Below, in pieces: positions 33,863 through 42,031 of a stretch of 64,000 nucleotides of DNA. Within the stretch, counting starts at the first letter, position 1. The number at the start of each line of letters is the position of its first letter. The DNA is taken from contig UQLY01000004.1 of NCBI GenBank assembly GCA_900542015.1, positions 124,001 through 188,000 of the forward strand, in the 5' to 3' direction. The notes below the pieces were generated by a model. The model had not been told where the DNA came from, did not search any database, and worked only from the letters and a program-made list of their open reading frames with translations. The translations under genes and the position numbers were made by a program. The DNA comes from an uncultured Lachnospiraceae bacterium. Lineage in GTDB: Bacteria; Bacillota; Clostridia; Lachnospirales; Lachnospiraceae.

Positions 33863-34739
33863 TCATCAACAAAGCAAGTTGATATAGCCAGAAAAAGTTA
33901 TAGAGTATTTAGTTGTTGGCTGATATACTTTTGTAAATAGGAAAATTTCCCATACAATGTCATGGATATGTTCCCTTCTACGACCACAACACTAAAATCA
34001 GTGGTGGATTAAGTCGGACGGAGTGATGGGGCAATTGACGTACTTTCTGTCCTCTCGTGCCAGATAGTATGAGCAAACATATCTATGGTTATAATCGGAA
34101 AAGCATACAGTTTTCTATAATAAAATCTTATAACTATGAAAAATGAATCAGGATATTAGGGATGGGCGTGCGGACATTTCTCAGACCGATATAAATCTAG
34201 GGCTTCCGTAAAAAAATTGCAAAGCAGATGGATGGCGACTAAGAATTTTTTAGAAATGATAAAGCTAAAAAATAAAGCATTTTCAAGCCATGCAAACAAT
34301 TTTAAGAGAAAATCAAAGTAACTTAATTTATTATAAAGTATCGTGATAATTTGGGTAAAAGTTAGGCACAAGAATGAGTAGAATGTTTTTATTCAACGTC
34401 TTAATGAAAAGTTTGCTTGTTACTTAAATATGGATGGAAAATGAAGAAATGATAAGGCATCATTGCTTATAGCAATATAGATAATAATGTCTTTTTGTGT
34501 AAGGGAATTTTACATTTGGAAAGTTGGTGGTATTTTGCAAAGATACTAAATTTATTGCATCATACATTGGAATGGAAATTGAGAGTGCTGAAGTGTATAC
34601 GTTATTCATTCATACGAGGTTTTGTAGAAATTACTGAATTATGATTAAAAAGTGTGGAAAATAGATCAAAGTATTGAAAATAAAGTTTTTTAGATTTCTA
34701 TCAAAAATGCCACAGAATTCTTTATCGAACTCCCCTAAA
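33863..34739. other. Degraded AT-rich DNA, no gene recognised
   Basis: About 880 bases with stops in all frames. Short fragments such as VPFYDHNTKISGGLSRTE (near 33970) and FRKKIAKQMDG (near 34205) hint at decayed coding sequence, but none can be assigned. No RNA gene or insertion-sequence ends were recognised. Confidence 0.4.
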
Positions 34740-34898
34740 TTATTTTTTAACAGTTTTATCCGTTTTACTTATATAGTCTTTTAGAACCATATTTATATAC
34801 TGACTAAATGATCTGTCATCATTTTCTGCTAGTTCCTTTATTTGTTGTATTATATCCCCATCAAGTGTAATGCTGACTTTTTCTTTCAATGGTTTCAT
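34740..34898 (-). CDS. Ribbon-helix-helix (CopG/Arc-type) DNA-binding protein
   Basis: A 52-residue gene on the minus strand, read from ATG at 34898 to TAA at 34740. The product begins MKPLKEKVSITLDGDIIQQI and continues KELAENDDRSFSQYINMVLK. This is one antiparallel strand (VSITLD) followed by two helices, the classic ribbon-helix-helix layout of antitoxins and plasmid repressors. AGGTAGGTGATT precedes the ATG. No toxin gene is seen next to it. A perfect inverted repeat (34907-34914 / 34949-34956) lies in its upstream region and may be its operator. Confidence 0.75.
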   Translation of the reverse strand: MKPLKEKVSITLDGDIIQQIKELAENDDRSFSQYINMVLKDYISKTDKTVKK

Positions 34899-34906
34899 TC
34901 AATCAC

Positions 34907-34982
34907 CTACCTTTAAATTAGGATACCACTTTATGCTATTTAATATTGAAAGGTAGTATAAAATATGATAAAATAGTATAAA
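34907..34982 (+). promoter_or_regulatory. Consensus promoter with flanking inverted and direct repeats
   Basis: TTGAAA (34946-34951), 17 bases, TAAAAT (34969-34974) on the plus strand. CTACCTTT (34907-34914) and AAAGGTAG (34949-34956) form a perfect 8-bp inverted repeat. TAGTATAAA occurs at 34954-34962 and 34974-34982, 20 bp apart. The repeats overlap both the plus-strand promoter and the ribosome site of the ribbon-helix-helix gene, as expected for a shared operator. Confidence 0.6.
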
Positions 34983-35192
34983 TGATTTGCTGAATATGTT
35001 ATTTCTGAATGCGGAGGTTTAGATGTGTTGAAACAATACAATTCGTAATTGAAGAATATAAGATCATATGTATAAAGAAATAGCCAGAAGTTATAATTTT
35101 GCCACAAAATAAATAACTAAAATAAAGAGTGAAAATTGCAAATTATGTAGTGAGCGCATAAATAAGTGCAGTGTCTAAAAGGAGGAAGTTTT
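34983..35192. other. Leader region with a ribosome site but no gene
   Basis: GCGGAGG near 35010 precedes ATG-TGT-TGA, that is, a two-codon frame, and a GTG three bases on gives only seven codons. It may be the scar of a lost gene, or a leader for the zinc-ribbon gene at 35193. Confidence 0.4.
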
Positions 35193-35834
35193 ATGGCAAT
35201 TATTAAATGTCCTGAATGTGGTCGAGAGAATGTATCTGATAGTGCTACAAATTGTCCTGAGTGTGGATATGGTATAAAAGCATATTTTGATGAAATTCAT
35301 TTAAAAGAACAACAGCAGAGAAAACAATAAAAGAAAAAAGTTATAATTGATAAATTAAAGAATCCAAAGACAATTAGTATAATCGTAATTATTATCATAT
35401 TATTATGTGCTATCATAACTATTAATATTATCTCGCTTAATAAAAAAAGAAGTGGATATTTTGATAATGTTACATGGGATATGAACAATCATGATGTGTA
35501 TCAAAAGTATAAAGAACATAAAGAATATAATATGAGTCGGGACGAAGAAGGTCGTTACGTAAGTATGTATATTGAAAATTATTCATTTTATGGATTAGAA
35601 TGTACAGCATGGATTTCATTTTATTTTGATGATAATCATAAACTTGAAGAAGTTACAGTTAATGTATTTGATTGTGATGATGTAGCAAAAATAAAAGCTA
35701 TTTTTGACAAATATTTTGAAATTGATTATGAAGAAGATGGTGCTTATATTGGTTACAACACTAAGAATAGCAAAATTGAACTTTGGAATGTTTCAGATGA
35801 TTCTGCTCAGATTATATACGATAAACTAGATTAA
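35193..35834 (+). pseudogene. Zinc-ribbon membrane protein gene interrupted by in-frame TAA
   Basis: From ATG 35193 (AAAGGAGG before it) a 45-residue zinc ribbon is encoded: IIKCPECGRENVSDSATNCPECG with two CPECG knuckles. A TAA follows at 35328-35330. The same frame then stays open to 35834: KKKVIIDKLKNPKTI, a membrane helix (IIVIIIILLCAIITINII) and a soluble domain (MNNHDVYQKYKEHKE to YDKLD). Together this is the standard plan of zinc-ribbon plus TM proteins. A single CAA- or GAA-to-TAA change explains it. The second part could restart at ATG 35481, but that would lack its membrane anchor. Confidence 0.65.
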
Positions 35835-35887
35835 ATATATTAGGTATAATATTACTTTCAAGTTATAATAGCATACTAAACATTATT

Positions 35888-35922
35888 AAAGGGGTGTGTC
35901 CATAATGGACAGCCCTTTTTAT
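35888..35922 (+). terminator. Intrinsic terminator at the right edge of the AT-rich island
   Basis: AAAGGG...TGTCC / GGACA.CCCTTTTT stem (35888-35920) with a short loop and T-run. Base composition changes to host-like right after it. Confidence 0.75.
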
Positions 35923-36040
35923 GCAGTGTAATCTTTAGAGAAAAGTTAGAGAAGCGCCTGCTATACTGACAATGGAGAGACCGGTCGTCAGGGATTGCCG
36001 ATCGGCGACAGATTGTCAGAGACGGAGGACAAAACGGAAA

Positions 36041-36988
36041 ATGGGAAACAGCAGAGATACCGCGGTCAGGGAACGGCGTTCGGAACGCAAAAGAAGGCGA
36101 AGATTGGGAAATCGGTTATTTGCAGCAATTTTAATTGTGCTTGTGATGATCGGGATGTTTCGGATCAGAAACCTGGAGAGGCAGTTGGAAGAAATCCGGG
36201 AAGCGCTGCAGGAACAGGGAATTGTGCAGGGAGAATGGAACCTGTCAGCCGTTACAGCCGCTGCAGGCATGGGATCTGTAAAGGTAGAAAAACCGGTAGA
36301 ACGGACATGGGAGGAAACGCTTCAAAAGCTGGAAGAAATAGGAAGGCAAAATCCGACTGTTCAAAAAATTTATCAAAACAGCTCTGATTATCCGGAGATT
36401 ATGTTGACGGCGTTAGCGAATAATCCGGAAATGGCGGATTTTGTGGCGGGCTATCCGGATAACGACGGAAGCGTTACCGGAGGGATCAGCGAGCAGGAAA
36501 AGGAACAGAGCTTTCCGCTCTTTCTTCAATGGGATTCCAGATGGGGATATCAGGACTATGGAGGGGAGAATATCGGGTTGGCGGGATGCGGTCCCACCTG
36601 TCTGTCCATGGTCATGTATTATCTGACAAGAGATGAATCCTTTACGCCCGACAGGATAGCCGAGTATTCTATGAAACACGGCTATTATGTAGAGGGAACG
36701 GGGACGGCGTGGGCGTTACTTACGGACTTTCCTACAGCATATGGCGTCAGGGTCGAGGAGCTTGGCGCGGCGGAGGATGCGCTAAAGGCGAAATTGGATG
36801 ACGGCGGCGTTTTGATCTGCGCCATGAGAAAGGGAGATTTTACGCTGACCGGGCACTTTATTGTGATTTACGGGTACGAGGACGGGAAATTTCTGGTAAA
36901 CGATCCTAACTGCGCGGCAAGAAGCAGGGGCTGGTCCTTTGCACAAATCAGCGGGCAGATCAAAAATATCTGGGCGTATCAAAATTAG
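36041..36988 (+). CDS. Membrane-anchored C39-like cysteine protease
   Basis: About 315 residues from ATG 36041 (GGAGG 12 bases upstream); an in-frame ATG at 35972 would add 23 residues but has no ribosome site. A strongly basic N-terminus is followed by one membrane helix (RLFAAILIVLVMIGMF), a short coiled coil and a linker. The extracellular Peptidase_C39_2 domain has the active Cys in IGLAGCGPTCLSMVMYY, the His in TLTGHFIVIYGY and NDPN. Substrate unknown. Convergent with the dehydrogenase gene, 13 bp between stops. Confidence 0.82.
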   Translation: MGNSRDTAVRERRSERKRRRRLGNRLFAAILIVLVMIGMFRIRNLERQLEEIREALQEQGIVQGEWNLSAVTAAAGMGSVKVEKPVERTWEETLQKLEEIGRQNPTVQKIYQNSSDYPEIMLTALANNPEMADFVAGYPDNDGSVTGGISEQEKEQSFPLFLQWDSRWGYQDYGGENIGLAGCGPTCLSMVMYYLTRDESFTPDRIAEYSMKHGYYVEGTGTAWALLTDFPTAYGVRVEELGAAEDALKAKLDDGGVLICAMRKGDFTLTGHFIVIYGYEDGKFLVNDPNCAARSRGWSFAQISGQIKNIWAYQN

Positions 36989-37001
36989 CAAAGCCGCGTG
37001 T

Positions 37002-37988
37002 CTAACAAAGCTGCGTGTCGCAGCGCCTTCCTGCCTCCATATCCAAAATGCCCAAAATACCGCATTGCGCCATACTTTTTACGGCGGCATCCGTGTAAAA
37101 AGCCATGTGATAAGTGTAGACCACATTTTTGAATTGTCTCAGATAAGCGATTTCACGGTCAGCGAAAATAGCGGTTTTCAAATCCCGATGCACAATGTGT
37201 TCTTCTTCCTCCACAGTATCCAGACCAAGAGCGCCGATCTTTTTTTGTTCGATGCCCTCAATTAACGCCTGAATATCCATGAGTCCGCCCCGGGCGCAGT
37301 TGATCAGGACGACGCCGTCTTTCATGCGGGAGAGGGCGTTGCGGTCAATGATATGGTAAGTCTCCGGAGACAGAGCAAGATGCAGGGAGATAACGTCGCT
37401 TTGGCGGTATAATTCCTCCAGGTCAACATATTGTGCAAGGGAAGTTGCTTCCGGATTTTTGTACTGGTCATAGCACAGAAGTCTGCATCCAAAGCCGGAG
37501 AGATTTTTCATGACCTGCATCCCGATTCGTCCGGTGCCGATGATGCCGACCGTCAGGTCTTTTAATTCTCTTCCCAGCAGACCGGGGAGTGAAAAGTCAT
37601 TTACCTGCATCCGCCAAAGCGCCTGCTTGTAGTTTCTAAGGCAAAGAAGTATCATCATTACCGTATAATCGGCTACTCCGTTAGGCTCGTAGCGGGCGTT
37701 GCAGACATGGATTCCATATCGTTTTGCAGCTTCCAGATCAATGTGGTTATAGCCGATGGTCCTTGTGGAAAAATAATGAATATCCCTCTGTGCGAGCGCA
37801 TTCATTTCCTCATCTTTGTAGCAGTGCATTCCAAGCGTCGTTACGGCGGAACCGGTATCCAACTGAGAAATTTTATCCAATGTCAGAAGCTTTGGCGTGC
37901 ATACAATTTCAATCTTATTTTTTTCGGCGAGGTTTTGAAGATATTGCTCTTCATCCTTTCTGACTTCAAAAGCATAAATTTTTTTCAT
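37002..37988 (-). CDS. D-isomer-specific 2-hydroxyacid (D-lactate-type) dehydrogenase
   Basis: A 329-residue enzyme starting at the complement of 37988 (AGGAGA before it). The Rossmann motif GIIGTGRIGMQVMKNL binds NAD. The catalytic Arg is in INCARGGLMD, the Glu region is around LDTVEEEEH, and the His is in YTYHMAFYTDAA. This most resembles fermentative D-lactate dehydrogenase (LdhA/VanH group), reducing pyruvate or a related 2-oxo acid. It is the second gene of a minus-strand pair with an AEC transporter, divergent from a LysR gene. Confidence 0.85.
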   Translation of the reverse strand: MKKIYAFEVRKDEEQYLQNLAEKNKIEIVCTPKLLTLDKISQLDTGSAVTTLGMHCYKDEEMNALAQRDIHYFSTRTIGYNHIDLEAAKRYGIHVCNARYEPNGVADYTVMMILLCLRNYKQALWRMQVNDFSLPGLLGRELKDLTVGIIGTGRIGMQVMKNLSGFGCRLLCYDQYKNPEATSLAQYVDLEELYRQSDVISLHLALSPETYHIIDRNALSRMKDGVVLINCARGGLMDIQALIEGIEQKKIGALGLDTVEEEEHIVHRDLKTAIFADREIAYLRQFKNVVYTYHMAFYTDAAVKSMAQCGILGILDMEAGRRCDTQLC

Positions 37989-38002
37989 ATCGACATTTCT
38001 CC

Positions 38003-38932
38003 TTATAAAAAAATACATACAAGCGGTATCGTGATGACGGACAGCAGCGTGGTGACGAAAATCATGCCCGCTGCATAGTCGCTGTCGCTTTGCTGGCTCT
38101 CAGCCATCATAGCGACCGAGGACATACTGGGCAGAGCGCAGATCAGGCTGATTGCCACGGCAATTTCCGTGGAAAGAGCCGAGAGGCGGCTTAGAACCGC
38201 ATAGAGCGCCAGCGGCAGCAGCACCATCTTTACAAGAACCATAAAATAGATTTCTTTTTTCTTCAGATAGTCCGTGATGCGGATGTAGCAGAACATTCCT
38301 CCCAGATAAATCATGGCAAGCGGCGTGGCGGCGGTCCCTGTTTTGGTCAGCGCGGTGTTTAGAAAATCCGGCAGAGACAGACCGCTCAGCAGAAGGATTA
38401 CTCCAAGCGCTATGGCAACAGTCGCAGGATTGACTGTTTTTTTGAGCGTCTGCATCGCCGCAGGTTCTTTTGCCCGTTCCGCCGGAGCGGTAAGAGAGGA
38501 ACCGACCGTCCAGAGAATCAACTGATCGACAATCGAATAAATGGCAATATACAATCCGCCCCGTTCCGGAAACAAAGCCGTTATAATAGGGATTCCCATA
38601 AAACCGCAGTTACCGAACATGATGCAGGCGCGATAAACATTTCTCGTATTACCTTTCAGTCCGCTTCGCGCAGCCAATCCGATTGCCAGCCAATACAGTA
38701 TCAGGTACAGTACGGCGGCAATCACAAGAATGGACAGGGAAGAAAGAAATTCTTTTTGCGTCGCCCCGTTGAAGGTATTGGTAAAGATTAAAAGCGGCAG
38801 AATTACTTTTGTAATCAGGCGTGAAAGCAGAGTCAGTCCATGGCGGTCCAGTACGCCGCATTTGACCGTCAGTACGCCCACGCCGGCATAGATGACAAAG
38901 CTTCCGATTTGTTCCAGTACACAGACGACCAT
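38003..38932 (-). CDS. AEC-family (auxin efflux carrier-like) transporter
   Basis: A 309-residue membrane protein; start at the complement of 38932 (AGGAGA upstream). About ten hydrophobic segments are present, including RLITKVILPLLIFTN near the start and CIMFGNCGFMGIPIITALFPE in the middle, both typical of the AEC family. Relatives export organic acids such as malate or lactate. Linkage to the 2-hydroxyacid dehydrogenase 14 bp downstream suggests it moves that enzyme's substrate or product, which is an inference. Confidence 0.85.
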   Translation of the reverse strand: MVVCVLEQIGSFVIYAGVGVLTVKCGVLDRHGLTLLSRLITKVILPLLIFTNTFNGATQKEFLSSLSILVIAAVLYLILYWLAIGLAARSGLKGNTRNVYRACIMFGNCGFMGIPIITALFPERGGLYIAIYSIVDQLILWTVGSSLTAPAERAKEPAAMQTLKKTVNPATVAIALGVILLLSGLSLPDFLNTALTKTGTAATPLAMIYLGGMFCYIRITDYLKKKEIYFMVLVKMVLLPLALYAVLSRLSALSTEIAVAISLICALPSMSSVAMMAESQQSDSDYAAGMIFVTTLLSVITIPLVCIFL

Positions 38933-39009
38933 CCCGTAATCTCTCCTTTTAAAGGTTCTCTTATTATTGTAAAGCGCCGGTACTGAAATCACCATTTTCG
39001 TTTCATAAA

Positions 39010-39051
39010 TGGCGTTTAATATTATTTAATGCTATAATAAAGTGAACGCCA
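39010..39051. promoter_or_regulatory. Inverted repeat and promoter between AEC and LysR genes
   Basis: TGGCGTT (39010-39016) and AACGCCA (39045-39051) are perfect inverted repeats 35 bp apart, centre to centre. TATAAT at 39033-39038 lies between them and is the likely -10 of the LysR gene; the left arm covers its -35. LysR-type proteins bind such sites to control themselves and the divergent operon. Confidence 0.6.
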
Positions 39052-39069
39052 TGACGGGAGATGATTGCA

Positions 39070-39963
39070 ATGAACACACAAGAATTAAAATGCTTTATTG
39101 TGGCGGCGGACCGCCTGAATTTTACCAGGGCGGCGCAGGAGCTTTATGTGACGACGCCGACCATTACGCACCATATTCAAAAATTGGAGCAGGAACTGGG
39201 GGTGCAGCTTTTTATCCGGGACAGTAAGTCGGTACGCCTGACAGCCGCAGGGGAAATTTTTTATCATGACGCCCACGATATACTTCTTCGCATAGAAAGG
39301 ATTCCGGCGCGGCTGGAGACGGCAAAAAAACGGGAGCAGACGCTGTTGCGGATTGGCTGCACTATGTGGCATGATACCGAATGGATCGTAAAAATCCTGA
39401 ATGCTTTCAGGCAGGAAATGCCGGATGTCAGTCCCAGGATCTATCTGGATGATTATTTTCAGATAATGAGCCGTTTGACGGAAAATCAGCTTGACCTGGC
39501 ATTTGGGACAAAAACTATGCTTACAGGCGTTGACGGATGCCGGTTCCGGCAGCTTTATACGGGACACAGCAAGGCGGTTTTCCTTAGAGGAATGATCCCC
39601 GGCGCACAGGAGAAAATCCCGCTGTATGAGTTGGAAGCATATCCGCTGGTTGTACTCAGACAGAAGAATGTTCCCAAAATGAAAGACGACAAAGTGGAAC
39701 GGATGCTCGTATCCAGACCGGGAGAATACAATGTGATCCGTCAGGACGACGTCGAGGCGGTATTGGCTCTGGCGCAAAGCGGTTACGGCGTCGGTATCCT
39801 GCCGGAATACGCTTTTGGCAAAGAGGATATCCTTTCCAATGTACAGGTCTGTGATATTGCAGACAGCGCGCCTATTGAATATGGTCTGATCTATGCCGCG
39901 GGACAAAAAAATCCCATGATCAAACGGTTTATGGACTGTGCCCTGCATCTTGCCTCAAAATAA
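39070..39963 (+). CDS. LysR-type transcriptional regulator
   Basis: A 297-residue protein; ATG 39070 is chosen because GGGAG lies nine bases before it (the ATG at 39061 touches that site). The N-terminal winged helix is typical: MNTQELKCFIVAADRLNFTRAAQEL is split by the helix-turn-helix NFTRAAQELYVTTPTITHHI. The C-terminal part is the two-lobed effector domain. Divergence from the AEC/dehydrogenase pair suggests it controls them in response to an organic acid or similar ligand. Confidence 0.88.
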   Translation: MNTQELKCFIVAADRLNFTRAAQELYVTTPTITHHIQKLEQELGVQLFIRDSKSVRLTAAGEIFYHDAHDILLRIERIPARLETAKKREQTLLRIGCTMWHDTEWIVKILNAFRQEMPDVSPRIYLDDYFQIMSRLTENQLDLAFGTKTMLTGVDGCRFRQLYTGHSKAVFLRGMIPGAQEKIPLYELEAYPLVVLRQKNVPKMKDDKVERMLVSRPGEYNVIRQDDVEAVLALAQSGYGVGILPEYAFGKEDILSNVQVCDIADSAPIEYGLIYAAGQKNPMIKRFMDCALHLASK

Positions 39964-39982
39964 GACTTGCCTCAAAATAAGA
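39949..39982 (+). repeat. Perfect 17-bp tandem duplication at the LysR stop codon
   Basis: CTTGCCTCAAAATAAGA occurs twice in a row (39949-39965, 39966-39982). The first copy carries the LysR stop TAA. It looks like a recent replication-slippage event. Confidence 0.9.
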
Positions 39983-39983
39983 T

Positions 39984-40012
39984 TTGTGCTCGGTACCAAT
40001 AAGTGATACAGT
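39984..40012 (+). promoter_or_regulatory. Possible promoter of the EAL gene
   Basis: TTGTGC (39984-39989), 17 bases, TACAGT (40007-40012), 35 bases before the EAL-protein start. Moderate match. Confidence 0.45.
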
Positions 40013-40046
40013 ATAGATAAAGAAAAATCCGGAAGGGAGAAGAACG

Positions 40047-41936
40047 ATGAATATCAAAACGCAATGTTGCGGAATCGTATTGCTCTTGGTTATCCTGTAC
40101 TTTTATGTTTGCCGCAAAAAAATCAAACTGAATACCGCGCAGGCGTTTATGAGATTGTTCTGGATTACTTTTTTAAATCTTTCTTTGGATACGTTGTCCA
40201 TCGTTTTGCTGACCTATCATGAGTACGTTCCGGAAACGTTGATCAATTTTGTGTGCAAATCTTATATTTCCACAATCGTATTGACCGGATTGGCGGCTCT
40301 TTTATATATATGTACGGACATTTACGGCGAGAGCAGGGCTTACCGGAGGATTTGCACGGTCAGCGGTCTGACGGCTGCGTTTGGGATTATTCTGATCTTT
40401 GCGTTTCCGATTTATAAATCATGGGAAAGCGCCGAGCGGGTTTATACCTACGGGGCAAGCGTGCTGACAACCTATTTGTTTACGGCTGCGTTTTTGATTT
40501 GCATTGTGATTTTACTGATTTCCCAAAAGAAAAAAATTGACCCGAGAAGATGGGATGCGATGCGGATCTGGATGATTTTGTGGCTGGGCGCGGCTATTAT
40601 GCAGTTTTTCTTTAATGAAATGCTGTTGGTGGGTTTTGCGAGCGCAATCGGAATTGTGATTATCTATCTGAAACTGGAAAATCCCGAATTGAATATGGAT
40701 AAAAGCACGGGAATGTTTAATCAGGAAGCGATGCTTTTATATACGGAACAGCTCCATCGGAAGGAAATTCCGTATGCGATGATTGAGCTGATTATGCCCA
40801 ATTCTTTTTGCGTCCATGCTTCCACGGGAGAGCAGGACGCCGTTCAGAGGCAGATAATTGCTTATTTGCTGGGAATACCGGATGCGTATCTTTTTAAAAA
40901 CGAAGAAGACGAAGCGGTTCTGATCTTTGAAGAGCGGGAGAAAGCGGAGTTATATCTCGATATCCTTAAGAGCCGCTTTGATTTTGGATGGGGAGAGGAT
41001 GGAAATAACTATATCAATCCCGAGTGGGTTTATATGCCGGACGGAAGTATTATTACGAGAAGCGAGGATGTCATACATCTGTTGGGGTATGCCAGAATGA
41101 ACGGCAAAAACTATGCGGAAGAGGATACCGTCGTCATCGACCGCAGGCTTTTAGACGATATGTATCGGGAAAAAAGCGTGGAAACGCTGATTATGGACGC
41201 GTTGGAGCATGACAGGGTGGAGGTCTTTTATCAGCCGATTTATTCTACGAAGGAAAAGCATTTCACTTCGGCGGAAGCGTTGGCGCGTATCCGTGACAAG
41301 GACGGAAATCTGGTGCCTCCGGGAGTGTTTATCGAAATCGCGGAAAAGAACGGGAGCATTATGCGGCTCGGCGAGAGAGTGTTTGAGAAAGTATGCCGTT
41401 TCCTGCGGGACAACAAACCCGAGCGGTACGGCTTGGAATACATAGAAATCAATCTTTCCGTCGTACAGTGCGCTTATGAACATCTGGCGGAAAGTTTTAT
41501 GAGAATTATGGAAAAATACCAGATACCGCCGGAACGGATTAACCTGGAGATTACAGAGTCGGCTTCGGTGGGAGAAAAAAAGATTCTGCTGGACAATATG
41601 AAAGAGCTGATGGATTACGACGTGAAATTTTCGCTGGATGATTTCGGCACCGGACAGTCCAATCTGAACTATATTGTGGAAATGCCGGTCGATATTGTTA
41701 AATTTGACCGCAACATGATCCTGTCGTATTTTGAGAACGGAAAGGCTAAATATGTGATGGACGCGGCGATGCACATGATTCACGGAATGAAACTGCAGAT
41801 CGTATCGGAGGGCATTGAGACAAGAGAACAGTTTGATACGATGACAAAGCTGGGGATCAGCTATATTCAGGGCTATTATTTTTCAAAGCCGCTGCCGGAA
41901 AACGAGTTTTTGGATTTTATCAGCCGGAGACGGTAA
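40047..41936 (+). CDS. Membrane EAL-domain c-di-GMP phosphodiesterase with degenerate GGDEF
   Basis: A 629-residue protein. Six or seven membrane helices fill residues 1-215. A middle domain (about 220-370) starts DKSTGMFNQEAM and has NEEDEAVLIF where GGDEF would be, so it is a degenerate cyclase domain. The C-terminal EAL domain (about 385-625) keeps the catalytic set: SAEALARI, INLSVV, LEITES, DDFGTG, VKFDR, EGIET and QGYYFSKPLP. It should cleave c-di-GMP to pGpG, raising motility. AAGGGAGAAG precedes the ATG. It may counter the PilZ brake encoded in the fla/che operon. Confidence 0.9.
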   Translation: MNIKTQCCGIVLLLVILYFYVCRKKIKLNTAQAFMRLFWITFLNLSLDTLSIVLLTYHEYVPETLINFVCKSYISTIVLTGLAALLYICTDIYGESRAYRRICTVSGLTAAFGIILIFAFPIYKSWESAERVYTYGASVLTTYLFTAAFLICIVILLISQKKKIDPRRWDAMRIWMILWLGAAIMQFFFNEMLLVGFASAIGIVIIYLKLENPELNMDKSTGMFNQEAMLLYTEQLHRKEIPYAMIELIMPNSFCVHASTGEQDAVQRQIIAYLLGIPDAYLFKNEEDEAVLIFEEREKAELYLDILKSRFDFGWGEDGNNYINPEWVYMPDGSIITRSEDVIHLLGYARMNGKNYAEEDTVVIDRRLLDDMYREKSVETLIMDALEHDRVEVFYQPIYSTKEKHFTSAEALARIRDKDGNLVPPGVFIEIAEKNGSIMRLGERVFEKVCRFLRDNKPERYGLEYIEINLSVVQCAYEHLAESFMRIMEKYQIPPERINLEITESASVGEKKILLDNMKELMDYDVKFSLDDFGTGQSNLNYIVEMPVDIVKFDRNMILSYFENGKAKYVMDAAMHMIHGMKLQIVSEGIETREQFDTMTKLGISYIQGYYFSKPLPENEFLDFISRRR

Positions 41937-41954
41937 AACGTTCACGGGCACATG

Positions 41955-41983
41955 TTGAAAAACATAACGGAAAGTGATATAAT
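41955..41983 (+). promoter_or_regulatory. Sigma-A promoter of the chemoreceptor gene
   Basis: TTGAAA (41955-41960), 17 bases, TATAAT (41978-41983): close to consensus. No sigma-28-type (TAAA-N15-CCGATAA) site was seen, so this receptor seems to be expressed by the housekeeping sigma. Confidence 0.75.
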
Positions 41984-42031
41984 AGGGATATGCTTGGGGA
42001 AGCAAATATACGGAAAAAGGGGTTGGGACAA

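Noticed and set aside
34156..34371. A 71-codon minus-strand frame in the AT-rich gap
   Set aside because: Phe/Leu/Ile-rich product with no ribosome site; composition explains it.
34740..34898. Toxin-antitoxin module
   Set aside because: Only the ribbon-helix-helix half is present; neighbouring sequence on both sides has stops in all frames and no toxin motif.
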